A DNA stretch of 64,000 nucleotides from Hymenolepis diminuta (Eukaryota; Platyhelminthes; Cestoda; Cyclophyllidea; Hymenolepididae). The first letter of the stretch is position 1. Every line of letters begins with the position of its first letter. The position numbers were made by a program, and so were the translations under genes. Where the stretch lies: positions 803,188-867,187 of the forward strand of contig CAADRB010000037.1 in NCBI GenBank assembly GCA_900708905.1. Reading direction: 5' to 3'. The notes under the pieces are model-generated. The model was not told where the DNA came from and ran no database searches. It saw only the letters and a list, made by a program, of their open reading frames with translations. Shown here piece after piece: positions 37,954 through 49,890 of the stretch.

Positions 37954-40900
37954 ATGTCTTATCTACCGGTATGAATGCCATTTTCATAACATGTCTCTTT
38001 AGATCAAGAAACTTTTTGGATCTCCTCGAAGGATCTCCATCTTTTTATTTGTCCTAGTTCTATTAGGCATTCAAGGGTATATATCGATAAAATCGGGAAG
38101 CGTCCTCTTCCTAGATGCCCCTCGCTGCACCCCCAAAGTTGACAGAAACCTAACGTTTGGTATTAATTTACCCGTGGATAACCGACCCCCTATAATAACT
38201 GAGCTAGCCTCTGCAATGCGTCATTCGTGGAAGGCATACACGAATTATGCCTGGGGAATGGATGAAGTTAAGGTAATAAGTAGAGTTGGCACCCATTGGA
38301 TGGATGCCAGTCTTACAATGATCGACTCCCTCGATACTCTTTGGATATTTAATATGACAGAGGAATTCAATCGATGCCGTGATTGGATCACCACTCAAGT
38401 AAACTTCGACGTCGATCGTGACAATTCCAACGTCTTTGAATCTACCATTCGTCTTCTAGGTGGACTATTAAGTGCATTTCACCTCTCTGGAGAAAATGTT
38501 TTCCTCGAAAAAGCCGTACGTTTTGAGTAACCTTCTCTTAATTTTATGTATTTAATTAAACATATGATTAGTAGTCGAGTATGCGTTTTTAATTTGGAAA
38601 TGAATTTACCCTTCAATCCTTTTTACATGTCATATTTTCCAACCCTTTTTAAGATTAGCTATCTGATGTCCTTTGGGTCTTAGTCATAGCCGTGTAGATA
38701 TGTTTGGTATGGTAGTTGAAAAGAAGCTTCACTGTTAGTATTAGTTCGTCGTTGAAGCACTTAACTTAGTGATGAAGAAGTTACTTTAAATTGATTTGGC
38801 TTAGTTTTCGTAAAGTTTTTGATTAACCTTGTGTTTTTGGGTTGTAGAAACTGATTGGAAGTAAGCTGATTGTCGCCTTTAATTCTCCCTCTGGTCTTCC
38901 CTACACAAATATCAACTTTCAAACACTGCATGCCTCCCTCCCAAGCAATGGCCGAATTGTTGCCCTGTCCGAAGTCGCCACCCTTCAGCTAGAATTCAAT
39001 GAACTCGCTATGCTCCTTCAAAATGCCAGTATTGCTGTGAGTCTATCTGTAATTATTGAAGCCTAGATTCCAAATCACAATGTCACTGTTCCTTCCTCAT
39101 TCCTCAAAGTATTCGAACATGATTTATTCATATTCTAGTATCCATTGCATTGTTATGCTAATGCTTTGTATGAATTTGCCGATTTTTTGGGCGCTGACCT
39201 TTACCTTCAAATTTTTTAATGAGGAATGATGAGAAGCCTATTTTACATTTAGGCACACGGATCATCGATATAATGATGATTCCATACAAGAAACAGCGGT
39301 GTGAGAGTTAGTAAATATTTGACTAAGAGAAAACACTCAACAGGTCGAAATTTGACGATGTAAACGTACTTCTTTGCCAGGTCTGAGGTCACGAGTTTGA
39401 TGTTCATCAATGCACACTCAGCGGACAGTATGACTAACCGTATCGGCCAAATCACCAGGTAGACTCCACAAGCTTATAATGTAAGATACTAGATGAGCTA
39501 GCGGATGGATAGCTTTCAAATCGGGTATTAGGAAAATCTGGAAATGTTTTTTATGTCATGTCTTGGTTAGTAGGATCAAATGTGAAAATATGTGTCGGCA
39601 CCTGTGGATTGACTGTTACTTCACTCATTGAAATAAATGGATAACTGGAATCCTATTAAGGACGGATTTCCCACTCCTATGGTTCCCTAGTTAGTTAGCT
39701 GGAGAGCTATAAAATATCTTTAATTTCTCATCACCCATGAGTTACTTTTATGAAGGTAAGTTTGAGCTCAAAATCTATGATTTTAATTTTTGATAGAAAG
39801 TGGAAGAGTATTATCGTTTCTCTCCAGTAATATGGTTTGATAGAGAAATACTAAATGAAGATAGGCAAAATGTTGTTGTGTTGCGTATTTTGTCGACTTG
39901 TAGAGACCTGCAGCCAATGTTTACCGAATTCTGGATAAGGTGAACAAACTCTCAGGCCTGATCTCGTCAGATTTAAATATGTATCGACCGGAGTACTCAC
40001 TTCCCTCTACAATAACCCTGGGAGCACGTGGTGACAGCTACTATGAGTATCTCCTAAAGGTGGGCTATCCTGCTGTTGTGTTTTTCTTTTCTCTCTAATC
40101 GCATTAAAATAAACACGCACATTCCCCTGTCATTCACTTGCTCTAGTGTGCAACACGTGTGTTGCCTTTCACGTTCGCCACACAAGCATTGTAGTGATGG
40201 AACAATTTAAGAATATACACTGATCTCAAGGACACAAGGTAGGTGTGTCTTATTTCGACCCTTAGCTATAGTCTGCTATACCCTTCTTATTCTTACCTAT
40301 CCTCACTACAAGAACAAGATAGAGAATAGGTTTATAGAGTGAATTCCTTCTGAGGGAGGAGTGGAGCAGGATGGCATAAACAGTTGAAAGAAACTAACGT
40401 CACTGCTAGATGCTGAGACATGGCAACAATCACCGAAAAGTCACATTCGTAGTTTGACGTCCTGAATTTAAATATATCACTTGAGGATGTAGAACTGTGG
40501 ACTACGTTAGGGAATTAATGTCTCCAAGTTCCGAAGTAGAGGCGTAGTAACATGTTTACGAGGTAAAGTAGGTTGTCTATCTCTCTTCGCAAGAATATAC
40601 ATGTAAATCATAGGAATGTAGTAGGCCGCTTTACAGACTACGCAAAACGGAATGCTCCTGTTGAGCTTTTGTTTACGGAATAATCTTTATGCTGTTAATC
40701 CTTTTTTTCCAAAATTCTAATAAAATCGGCACGCGTGAAGGTATCCAAAAGCAGGCTAAGGTCCTGTTCTTGATCTATCTCGCTTCATGGAAAAGTAGAA
40801 TGGCATTTCTCGATATACCAGCATCCAGAGAGGCAAATGCAAACTGATCATTGCTTGATTACAATATACAATATATACGATATACCAGCATAAATAACGA

Positions 40901-43900
40901 TGCCAAGAAATGCTTGAAAAGGTGATCCTGGAACACAACGACTTGGAATATAATGGCATAATAAATCTTGCTACAAAACCTGCTGATAAAGTATGTCAGA
41001 GACACTGTTTTAGAATTGGTAAAGTGAAGCCATGATATGAATTGCCTAAGGGGAATTTGTGTGGTAAATTATTGGAGAGGAAAGAGCTACGAAACAGTGG
41101 TTAACTGACCAATTTCCTGAATCACATACTACCCATAAAAGGTGAAGAAATGAAGGGAATTTATACTGAGTGGAACAAGGATATACGTGGAAGAAAATTT
41201 GGCGAAATTTCCGAAAATTTTGACCATAAATGAATCCAGAAAAGTCTTAAACTTACTTTGAAATGTTATGGTGACAACCTCTCGAACATGTTCCAATTCG
41301 AAACGAAATGAATGACCTCAACTCTCTGGCTAGACACTATGCTGCTAAACTATTAAGTTATCGGCCAGTACGATCTGATATCACTAGATGTTACTGTTAC
41401 TACAGGAATCAAAAAGAGGGACAGGAAAATGGAAAGTTCTTGGAGCCAACTGTTTACATCCTGAACTTATGAGATGGGGCGGTCCATCACTAGATGCCTA
41501 GTTACTGAATTTCTTTAGCGGTTGTTGGCAGGCTATTAATCCCTACACCCCGATCCTGGGTGAATATTGAAGTAATCAATATTTAAAAAATAAGGGAGCA
41601 AAAACTAATCCAACTAACTACTGAGGCATTTTTCTTTTTGACATGGTGAGGAAATACTTTGTGTCGGTCTTTTTTGAAAGGCTTAATTTGCATAAGTGAA
41701 CGACTGTCAAATACGCAGAGTGGATTTCGTGTTGGAATGTCCACAGACCAGGCGATCCTTGCTGCAGGAATAGTAATTTTGGAAGTTATCGATCGGAACC
41801 GTGGAATAGTACTTTTCTGACTTGAGGAAGGCCTTTGATTCACTAACTATCCCTACGATTTTATCAAGACTGAATTAAATCTGACCAAGAATAAGAGGTA
41901 CGTCGGACAAACATCCCAAGAGGGTCCTATATTTAACATAGTGTTCCAGCTTCTATTAGAGGAGGTCTATGCAACCTGCGAAGATTTGAAAGTCATACTC
42001 GGGTTCTGCAGGATGTGATTGGTCACTTGGGCGTTTAGAATAATCAAACGATCCAAGTCTTGTTACTAATTCTATAAGGCAAGCTTGAAATCCTCTAAGG
42101 AGATACAAATTAATACTAGACGAATGGCCACGGAAATGGCATGGAAAAGCGGTCTGGATATACGTAGGCTCAGATCTGGAACAGTCATGTTTCCAATTGA
42201 ATGAACGTAGGATTAATCGAGTGAGTTCCTTTACTTACCTTGGGTCCGCTATGAATGATCAAGGCCTTGCTGTAGTTTTTACAAGACTTAATATTATGAA
42301 GGTCAAAGGGTAACTGGTGATGCTCAGGCCAGTTCTAAGACCAAAAGTACTTTTAATTTAAGCTTGACGATTTCAGCGCCCAGAGGAATAAAGCTTTGAT
42401 ACTCAACTTATCCTAAAACTTTCTGACATCTCCTGAATCGCTTCTGTCACCGATTTTGTTTAGACGCTCTCCATGATTAAAACTTGTAAATTTATTTTTG
42501 ATTAACCATGGATAATAGTAAATGATACTATTACCAATACAATTGGCTAATGCGAGTCAACAAGCAACACCTCCCCAGTTAGGGAGGTTCAGTGCCAAGA
42601 ACACCTCCTTTGATGATAATTTGTGACTAAAGTCTCTCTAAATGAATATCACTGTTTGATAATCCGGTCAGTGGTAATGATGAAACTTATTTGTGCTCTT
42701 CTATAGCCTTTGTCTGAGAACAAATAATGAGTGTAGTTTTCATTATCTCAATTACCTCGTTATTAATCTTTGAGGAGCCATAAATTTCTCACCTCCACTT
42801 TGGTTAAGGCTCATTTGCCAGGCTTTTAGCTCCATGTCAATATTTCTCACATTAGACCTTATTGATCCTTGAGGTCATTGTTTATTTTTAAGGTGAAAAG
42901 GGTAAAGTGTTCGCGTTTTCCCACTTGCATAATCTGACCTGGCTTGCAGAACCTGGCTTTCTATCGCTCTCGATCCCAACCAAATGCTCCAGAGACATCA
43001 GGCTTCAAAAACTGCACTTCCTTGCTTAATTCTTGTTACATCAAGTAGAACAGCTTTGTGAGGATGACATTCAGTGCTCTTGTCTTTCTCGTTTGCCAGA
43101 TTTGAAGCTCTTTAGATTGTTGTATTTGTGCTTGTTTGAATTCAAGATATTCATCATCAATTCCTTAATCTTTTTCGCAGGTGTGGATTCAGACCGGAAA
43201 GAAGTCAGACTGGCTTCGGAATGAGTACTTAACGGCTGTGAATGGAATGCGCGAAAAGTTGATCCGGAAAAGCGTCCCCAATGGGCTCACCTTCGTTGGT
43301 GAATTGCACGGATCACGATTCTCCACAAAAATGGTACGCTTTCATAGCGTTTTACTAATTTAACTTGAATTCTATACCCACTGGTAGGTAGAAGAAACGT
43401 GGATATAATCGACAGAAATAAGATTTCAGCCAATAAGCCTATGAAAATTCAGGTAGGTCGATATATTGCCGAAGCCGATCGCTTACTTTTTATATACCAT
43501 GCCATAATCAAGGGCTCAGTACCAATTGGTTCACATTCTCACTATTGTAAAACGTTCATCTTGTGGATTTGGAGCCTATTATGCTTATCAGATTGGGGTA
43601 AATAGCACCAGACTCTATCCTAAGTCGAGTCTGAAATCTTCTTTTGTTGGTAGATCAGGTCCTAACTTCGTGCCGATTGGGGGATTATCATTCGGATATT
43701 GATTAAAGGTTTTTGATAATATTGCATTAATTAGCTCTGCAGTCTAGACGCGAGTTCTGCAAATGTCACTCCAAAGCCTGCTAGTTTCCCCTTCAGTTTT
43801 ATACCAATCCCTCCTCCTCTTTCTTCAGCATACTTAGTTAATTTGTTTGCTTAATGAATATGAAATGGAAAGAATTGGCGATTCTCAGATTTCTTTAAGG

Positions 43901-46900
43901 ATTTTGTAATTTATTTATTTATTTTGATGGTTCGTTCGTAAATGGAGCTCAGTAAACTTCGGGAATTACGTCTTTTGTGTCTGATTTTTAATACGACTAG
44001 CGCTACTCCTTTTTTACTCTTAGTTGCCTCCCATTTTGGATTTTTTCTATCGGAACTTAATTTAAGATCTTTTGTGTATGAGATATCTTTGAAAATAGGT
44101 TCTTCGTGGAATAAATATCACATTTTCTCCAGAGTATTTTTCATTAACTTGTCAACTGAAAGTATACCCTGATTTGCATAAATTAAGAGTTACCAACTAG
44201 TGCCTACTAGTAAGTCCTGAAAGTGGAAAGATTTTTATTGTCATGACTTGCATTCTTCCTCTTCAAGGACCACTTGGTATGCTTTTTGCCTGCAACTCTG
44301 GCCTATGGTTACCTTCATGGAATGCCCGCCGATCACCTTGAATTGGCGATGAACTTGGCGGAGACTTGCTTCCATATGTACAATGACACCAAAACTGGTC
44401 TCAGTCCAGAAATAGTCCACTTCAATTTGGCCAATTCGGACAAGTCGGATTTCTACATTATGGTGAGATTACTTTCTGCCGTCATTTTAATGCCTTGATT
44501 GTGCCATTAATGTAAACAAGCTAGTTTGCGTAATCAAACTTCCCATTAGTGATCATTCAGATGTCTTGAATTTGACTTTCAGAAGATAACGGCAGTAGAA
44601 TAGTACTTTCCCACTGAATAAACTGTCTCCGATTAAGGATTTCCCTTAACAGTCATTAAGCAGTGAGAATAATTCTTTCTTTTATCTGATTTAAACGAAT
44701 TTTTACGCTGCCGTTGCATCATCAATTATCTCCGGGAAATTTTCCAATCGTGTCACCTTACTTCTTGACGTAATTTCAGTACTTAAGGATCTAATTTAAT
44801 AATCCCGTTTATTTAAGATTTATCGTGGATTCTATTTGCACGAAAGAGTTTACGCCTTTCAAAGTGCCAAAATATTTAGGAGAGATGGCTGTAGAATTTG
44901 AGGGTTTTCTTATCTTTTGGTCTGATTTTTCTACAGCTTGGCGTGTAATGTTCACATTCATAAATGAAAGTTCCGATGACGCCTATTGTCCCTTCACTTC
45001 AACAAGTAGCTTTGATTTTCGGCTGTGCATAAGAAAGTGGCCATCTGCCAACGAGATGTCTGAAGGCGCATTTAATAATGAATCCGTGCTTATACTAGAT
45101 TAGCGCTTAATAGTGTTATTCAGGAGATCTTGGGAGCCTAAGAGCCATTCCTTCGTGTTAGATGCCAAGACGGATATTTGATGCGTCTATTCGGTGGAGT
45201 TTCTTAGCCAAACACTTTGTCCACGAAGGGCCTATAGAAAGGCATAAGGGTATAGGGAATGAGAAATTGTTGTTTATGGGGTTAATGACTGACTCTTTCT
45301 GTTCTTTGAATTATTATTAGAGAACTTTAATTAACAAGATACGGTGATATCATAAGGACAGGACAAATGTAGTGCAGTTTGAGGGGTAAATTTTTGAATT
45401 GATTAGAGCTGATTGGTGATGATCTCTCTGTAACTCGAGGGAGGGATCTTCAGCTTTTGCTCAGAGTTGATTAGTTCCTTAAGCGAAATTATGATGAAGA
45501 TAAAATGGATGAATATGAAGGGGCAGAGGGCTAAGTTTTATTGATTTTAACATTTCACACTGATACATTTTCCTGTAAAACAGGAACACTTCAAGAGGGA
45601 ATAAAAATATGTGTGAAAAATAATTGAATCTTCCAAAGAACGACAATTCCTACTAAACCTGAAGCGAGAGGAGACAAAAACTGAGATTAATGAACACAAA
45701 TGTATTTATCCAGTTAGGCTAACAGATAGGGTAGTTGTGCTGCCATAGACCTAAATGGGGTCAGATGAGGGTATTCATTTATATATGGGTGTGGTTGCAT
45801 AGATCGTTGTAAGTTAAATTCTATATATATATAAGTTGGGTCAGGTTTTTGCAGACTAATGCATTTGAAGATATCGACGCCTGTTTTCTAATTTGAACTG
45901 AGTGTTGAGATATTTTATTGGCCTACTTTAAGACATTGAACCCCTGCATTCACTTATTCCAGCTGGTACTAGGATTCTGTTTGCACGAATGAGTATATTA
46001 ACAGTATTTTGCATATTTATCTGGTGGGCATTTGCGGTGCTGAATGCTCCCGATTATTAATATTAATTTATAACTAAGAAGCTTACTTAGCAAAGCGTGG
46101 GAGGGAATCGAACCTAGACTTCAGGCGGCCACGTTGACCCTTGTGTTACCATCGCATAGTATTAATTTATTACAATTTGCAACACAAATACGGATTTGTT
46201 TTCAAATTAAGTCATTTGTGAACTCTTATTTACATTCTTGATGTTTTTTTGCTCAAATTTGACTTTAACTCTTTTTCCCAGACTGATTATTAGTAGCTGA
46301 CGAATCTTTCAGCAGCAAATTCCTGTGAAGTAAATTGTCATTGATCTCATTGGCGCAAAGGTGTTGTACTGAGTGTTATAGAACTTTATTAGGCACAAAG
46401 CTCAGAGGATTGTGTGAGAGATGTGGTGGCGTCGGAGCACTTACTCAACGAGTAGTCAGAACTGAACTTTTATATTTGGGTGCAGTTTATATCTTACACA
46501 TCGAGGTGGCGAACTGAAGCGTAAGGTTGGGCCGACTCACTGTAGGGAATTTAGAAAGTATTAGCAAGAAAAGTGAAGATGAGAATATCTGTGGAAACTT
46601 TCAGAGAATTATTTTGTGAAAATAGTTGATTGTTTTAATTCCGGGAAATTGTATCTACAAAGGTGACATTTAGATATGCCACAATATCTTAATCACATAC
46701 CAAAAGTGTGCCACTTTCAATCTTTGTTTTTCTGTTTTTGTAGAGGTTGGATTCGTTTAACCTTCTCCGACCGGAGGCGATCGAGTCATTTTTCTACCTC
46801 TATCAAATCACCAAAAATCCCAAATACCAGGAGTGGGGCAAACAAATTTTCCGAGCTTTCAATACCTACTCTCGAGTAGAGCCAGCAGGTTATGCGCCCC

Positions 46901-47112
46901 TGCTTAATGTGCAATCGGAAGTCCCCAGTTACAAGGACAAGATGGAGTCATTTTGGATAGCTGAAACCCTCAAGTACTTCCTCCTGCTATTTGATGACAG
47001 TCTAGCCACAAAGTACGATCTCCGGAAGTGGGTTTTCAATTCGGAAGCCCATCCCTTCCCTCTACACTCTTCAGGTACCATTTCCGTTATCCAGGACCTC
47101 TATAACTTTTAA
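37954..47112 (+). CDS. MAN1B1: GH47 mannosyl-oligosaccharide 1,2-alpha-mannosidase (ER mannosidase I)
   Basis: The enzyme trims the middle-branch mannose from Man9GlcNAc2 glycans in the ER/Golgi and helps mark misfolded glycoproteins. Exons are 37954-37968, 38003-38515, 38848-39036, 39904-40059, 43181-43333, 44268-44462 and 46744-47112, giving 529 residues. A short cytosolic tail with basic residues is followed by a signal anchor (about 16-33), so it is a type II membrane protein. GH47 landmarks: DSLDTL, FESTIR (Glu151), [10 protein letters not shown] (Asp283), FVGEL, VCFLP (Cys347) and AETCF (Cys376), which form the conserved disulfide, [16 protein letters not shown] (Glu418), [12 protein letters not shown] (Glu481) and FNSEAHP (Glu508). 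All catalytic acids of the family are present. It resembles MAN1B1 more than the Golgi MAN1A enzymes or EDEMs (for example DHLVCFLP and LLRPE..ES). The calcium-site Thr is Ser, as in some Golgi paralogues. The five-residue first exon is the weakest call. Confidence 0.93.
40060..43180 (+). other. MAN1B1 intron 4, 3.1 kb
   Basis: Largest intron of the gene. It holds a degenerate non-LTR retrotransposon (listed separately), a near-palindrome around 40149-40164, and a 14-base direct repeat at 40811-40824 and 40878-40891. No host exon is required, because [13 protein letters not shown] joins VWIQTGKK in phase. Confidence 0.7.
41440..42330 (+). mobile_element. Degenerate non-LTR retrotransposon (reverse transcriptase remnant)
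   Basis: Broken reverse transcriptase reading on the plus strand. In order: [14 protein letters not shown], then [10 protein letters not shown] and [15 protein letters not shown], then [15 protein letters not shown], then after a frame change DLRKAFDSL, and finally [18 protein letters not shown]. These match the order of motifs in LINE-type reverse transcriptases, including the region around the FxD motif and the YLG tail. Stops (for example after NPTNY and in ...IVLF) and at least one frameshift make it inactive. The endonuclease part and 3' tail were not identified, so the limits are approximate. It is inserted in sense orientation inside a MAN1B1 intron. Confidence 0.8.
44463..46743 (+). 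other. MAN1B1 intron 6, 2.3 kb
   Basis: AT-rich intron between the exon ending DFYIM and the exon starting [11 protein letters not shown]. It includes a short TA dinucleotide run near 45820 and a tRNA-like relic on the minus strand (listed separately). No exon or other gene is supported. Confidence 0.6.
46093..46158 (-). repeat. tRNA-like relic with Pol III B box
   Basis: On the minus strand GGTTCGATTCC (46103-46113) is a perfect B box, preceded by a degenerate A-box-like segment about 35 bases upstream. The acceptor and T stems do not pair well, so this is not an intact tRNA gene; a tRNA pseudogene or SINE head is more likely. Confidence 0.45.
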
Positions 47113-47660
47113 TTTGCCTGCCTTACTTCTAGCTGAATATACCCCCTTCCTTTCGGGCTAATCAGCATGCTTCCCCCTCTTTTATTATTTCCCTCGGTAT
47201 CTTTCTGCATTATTTTGTGTTTCTCCCACTCTCTCAATTTTTATGAGTCTTTGTATTTGAAGGTCGATTGCTTGTTGGTATTTTATTGAAGATTTATTAC
47301 TAAATGTTGCATTTGGTACAGTTTTAAAAGAAGGGATTTTGGGCCACTTAAACAGTTAATGGGCTTATGCAGTGGTGCTGCGTAATACAATTTTAATCAC
47401 TGTTGCATTTTTATGGGTATGAAGTTCCATAAATTTTCAAGGTACCATTGCAGAGGTATAAATCCTGATATGTTATTAGTATGGTAAATCAGGCTTAGAG
47501 GACGGAAGAGAGAAGAATTGAAGCTCAAATCACGGTAACTATATAACTACGCAACTCAGATATAAGGATTTCATTTTCTGCTTGATTAATTAATAATATA
47601 GCCTTAGGAATATCGATTTTCAGGTAAGATCACGGAAGAACATTAATCGAAGAATCTAGT

Positions 47661-47846
47661 GTCTGTGGCGCAGTGGTTTGTCAAGTCAGAGATTACGAAA
47701 TCACTGTCCCTTGGTGCACATCCAGTGGTATGGGTGATAGGTGGCCAATAAAGGGGAGCTTCCCATAAGAACGTCTCCAGGATACCTTCTCTCTGTCCAA
47801 GTCGTGTGCTGTGAATACTTCTCTTTATGAGCTTTGGAAGTTTTTT
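47661..47846 (+). repeat. tRNA-derived SINE-like element
   Basis: TGGCGCAGTGG (47665-47675) matches the Pol III A box exactly. About 40 bases later GGTGCACATCC is a decayed B box. A unique body of about 120 bases follows and ends near a short T run. The tRNA-like head, body and simple tail are the hallmarks of a SINE. The 3' limit is approximate, and no second copy was found in the window. Confidence 0.45.
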
Positions 47847-49329
47847 AAGTGCCCAAGGAACGACTTCCGTTCACAGAATCTCATGAATACTTCCGGGACA
47901 TCGAAAATGTTGGATTCTGCTCTGCCTATGGATATCTGGAGTTCATTACAGAACGATCTAGTTATGAATCTAGCATGTATTCCTGTGAACTCCGATTCGG
48001 TCAACATTCTTACATTCAATTTCACTTATTCAAGGTACTATTTTCCATCACGCCACTAGTTACATCTCTTCCGCTTATTTTTATTTGTCGGAAAATTATT
48101 TTAATTTTTCAAAGGGAAAGAAACCAAATTAGTGAAAATAATAAAATAATAATATTTCATTTTCCCATTACCGAAATCCCTTTATTTTATTTTCTTTCAA
48201 ACATTGTGTCAGGTAACAAATACAGTTGCTAAAGGAAATTCTACAAAGCTAGATAAGTATCGATCGAATCCATTTACGCTAATTGGCTAGATTTGACCTT
48301 GTTAACTCGAATATAATTGGAAATAAATAACCTTTTCTTCCTGGCTATCATTGCAATGGTTCAATGAGTGTCATGCATACATATGCACAAAGATTAGCCA
48401 CATAGTAATATTTGGTTGAATGAAGGAAGATTTGATCGTTTCTAATAGGCTAAAAACTTATCGATCAACAAGCTCTCCTTGTGCAAATCTCTGGTGAAGT
48501 ATTAGTTTCTAGTTTTTTCAAACACTCCCTACTGTACTTTTTCGGCCTTCAAGACGAATAGGAGATTCGGTTCTTTAAAACAGACGGAGGGGCAAAATAA
48601 AGCGCCAACTAGTTTCAACAGGAGCCCCACTTAGGGGGATGAAAGTAGGCATAGTAACCTACGTCAATCAGTTATCCTCAGGAGAGTATGATGATTGACA
48701 GCATGCCAAGGAGATTGCGAAAAATCTTTAAATTTTGTTCAGTGAACATTTAACTGTTGGAGAGTTGGAAATAGTTTGACTCGCTCTTCAAACGCGGTTA
48801 TAGTTTGCATTATACTGATCTTTTTACCATATATGCTATGAACGTCATTCCGTTTTCACTTAGGTATTATCAATTTGGCTTCCGAATTACTGAAATGAGC
48901 GAATATGCTATTAGTTGAAACGGACTATTTGTGCAAATTACTAGAGCCGTATGACAGAGCAGACGAAAGAAGGATAGTTACCATGACCTGGATACCTGAA
49001 GTGACAGCTAATAACAAGAGAGCAGACGTTTGCACCAGAGCTGGATATTATTCATTATGAAATATCATATCAGACATAAAAAGTTTACTTAGGTTTTATA
49101 TAAGCATGTAAGCATTTGAACAAATTCAAGTCTATTAGAAAACAAGCAGCAGTTTTTCCCGATTCTGTTCTTCGAATTTTGTTAGGGAACTGGACCAGGC
49201 GTAAGGATTTAATACCAAAACGCAAAATCTCCAAACCCAAGTGCCGAACAGTAAAATTTGTGATCAGATATAACACTTTAACTGCACAAATTGAAGGTCA
49301 CAAATCCGGGGAGGTAAAAGTTTGAATGA

Positions 49330-49890
49330 AATCCAAGACCAGATCATCCAGCCAAACCTCCTACCAGTTTCTGTCTGAGACACGTCATCTGTCTTCTGCA
49401 TTTGCAGTCCTCTATATTGCTCGCACTTTCTCTTTACTACTTTTAATAAAAGTACTATCCCTTCTAGATCTTTTGACTCCTAAACCCTCACGATTACTGA
49501 CAATCTAGTCAGATCCTGCTATAACTGGTGACCTTTTAGTTTGTTGGGGTTAAGATAACAGCTGAGGGTTGATAGCTAATAGCAGCAACAACAGTCACCA
49601 ATTCGTGGCTGTTTGAGTAAGAGCTAACAACAATTGTAGAGCAGATCACCAAGAGTTGATTAGACCAAAGTGTACTCAAGTTAGCGAGTAAGAGAGAGAA
49701 GGGGAGAGGGCTGAGGAACAGAGGAGATGAGGAGGAAGCACAGGAGCCAGTAACTGGCATGTTAGAGCTGTTTTTGGCAGAGAAACAAAGACAGTTTTAT
49801 ATGAGTCACTTGGGTAAGGCCATGCGAGAACATGAGCGTAGATGTTCTTTTAAAAGAAACGAGGTCGTTATAGCAAAGGGGGAATCAATA
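49330..49890 (+). mobile_element. Possible LTR retrotransposon relic
   Basis: A pyrimidine-rich stretch contains AATAAA near 49447, followed by about 70 bases and then ACTGGTGACC near 49524, which resembles the primer-binding region after a 5' LTR. Downstream, 49682-49887 is open on the plus strand and encodes a Glu/Gln/Arg-rich segment including MLELFLAEKQRQFY, reminiscent of gag. No protease or polymerase and no paired LTR were seen. Confidence 0.3.

Noticed and set aside
46093..46158. Intact tRNA gene
   Set aside because: The B box is perfect, but neither acceptor nor T stem pairs properly, so it is not called as a tRNA.
47849..48232. Open frames after the MAN1B1 end as further mannosidase exons
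   Set aside because: The GH47 domain is complete at FNSEAHP and a stop follows at 47110. The downstream frames overlap and have no GH47 resemblance.
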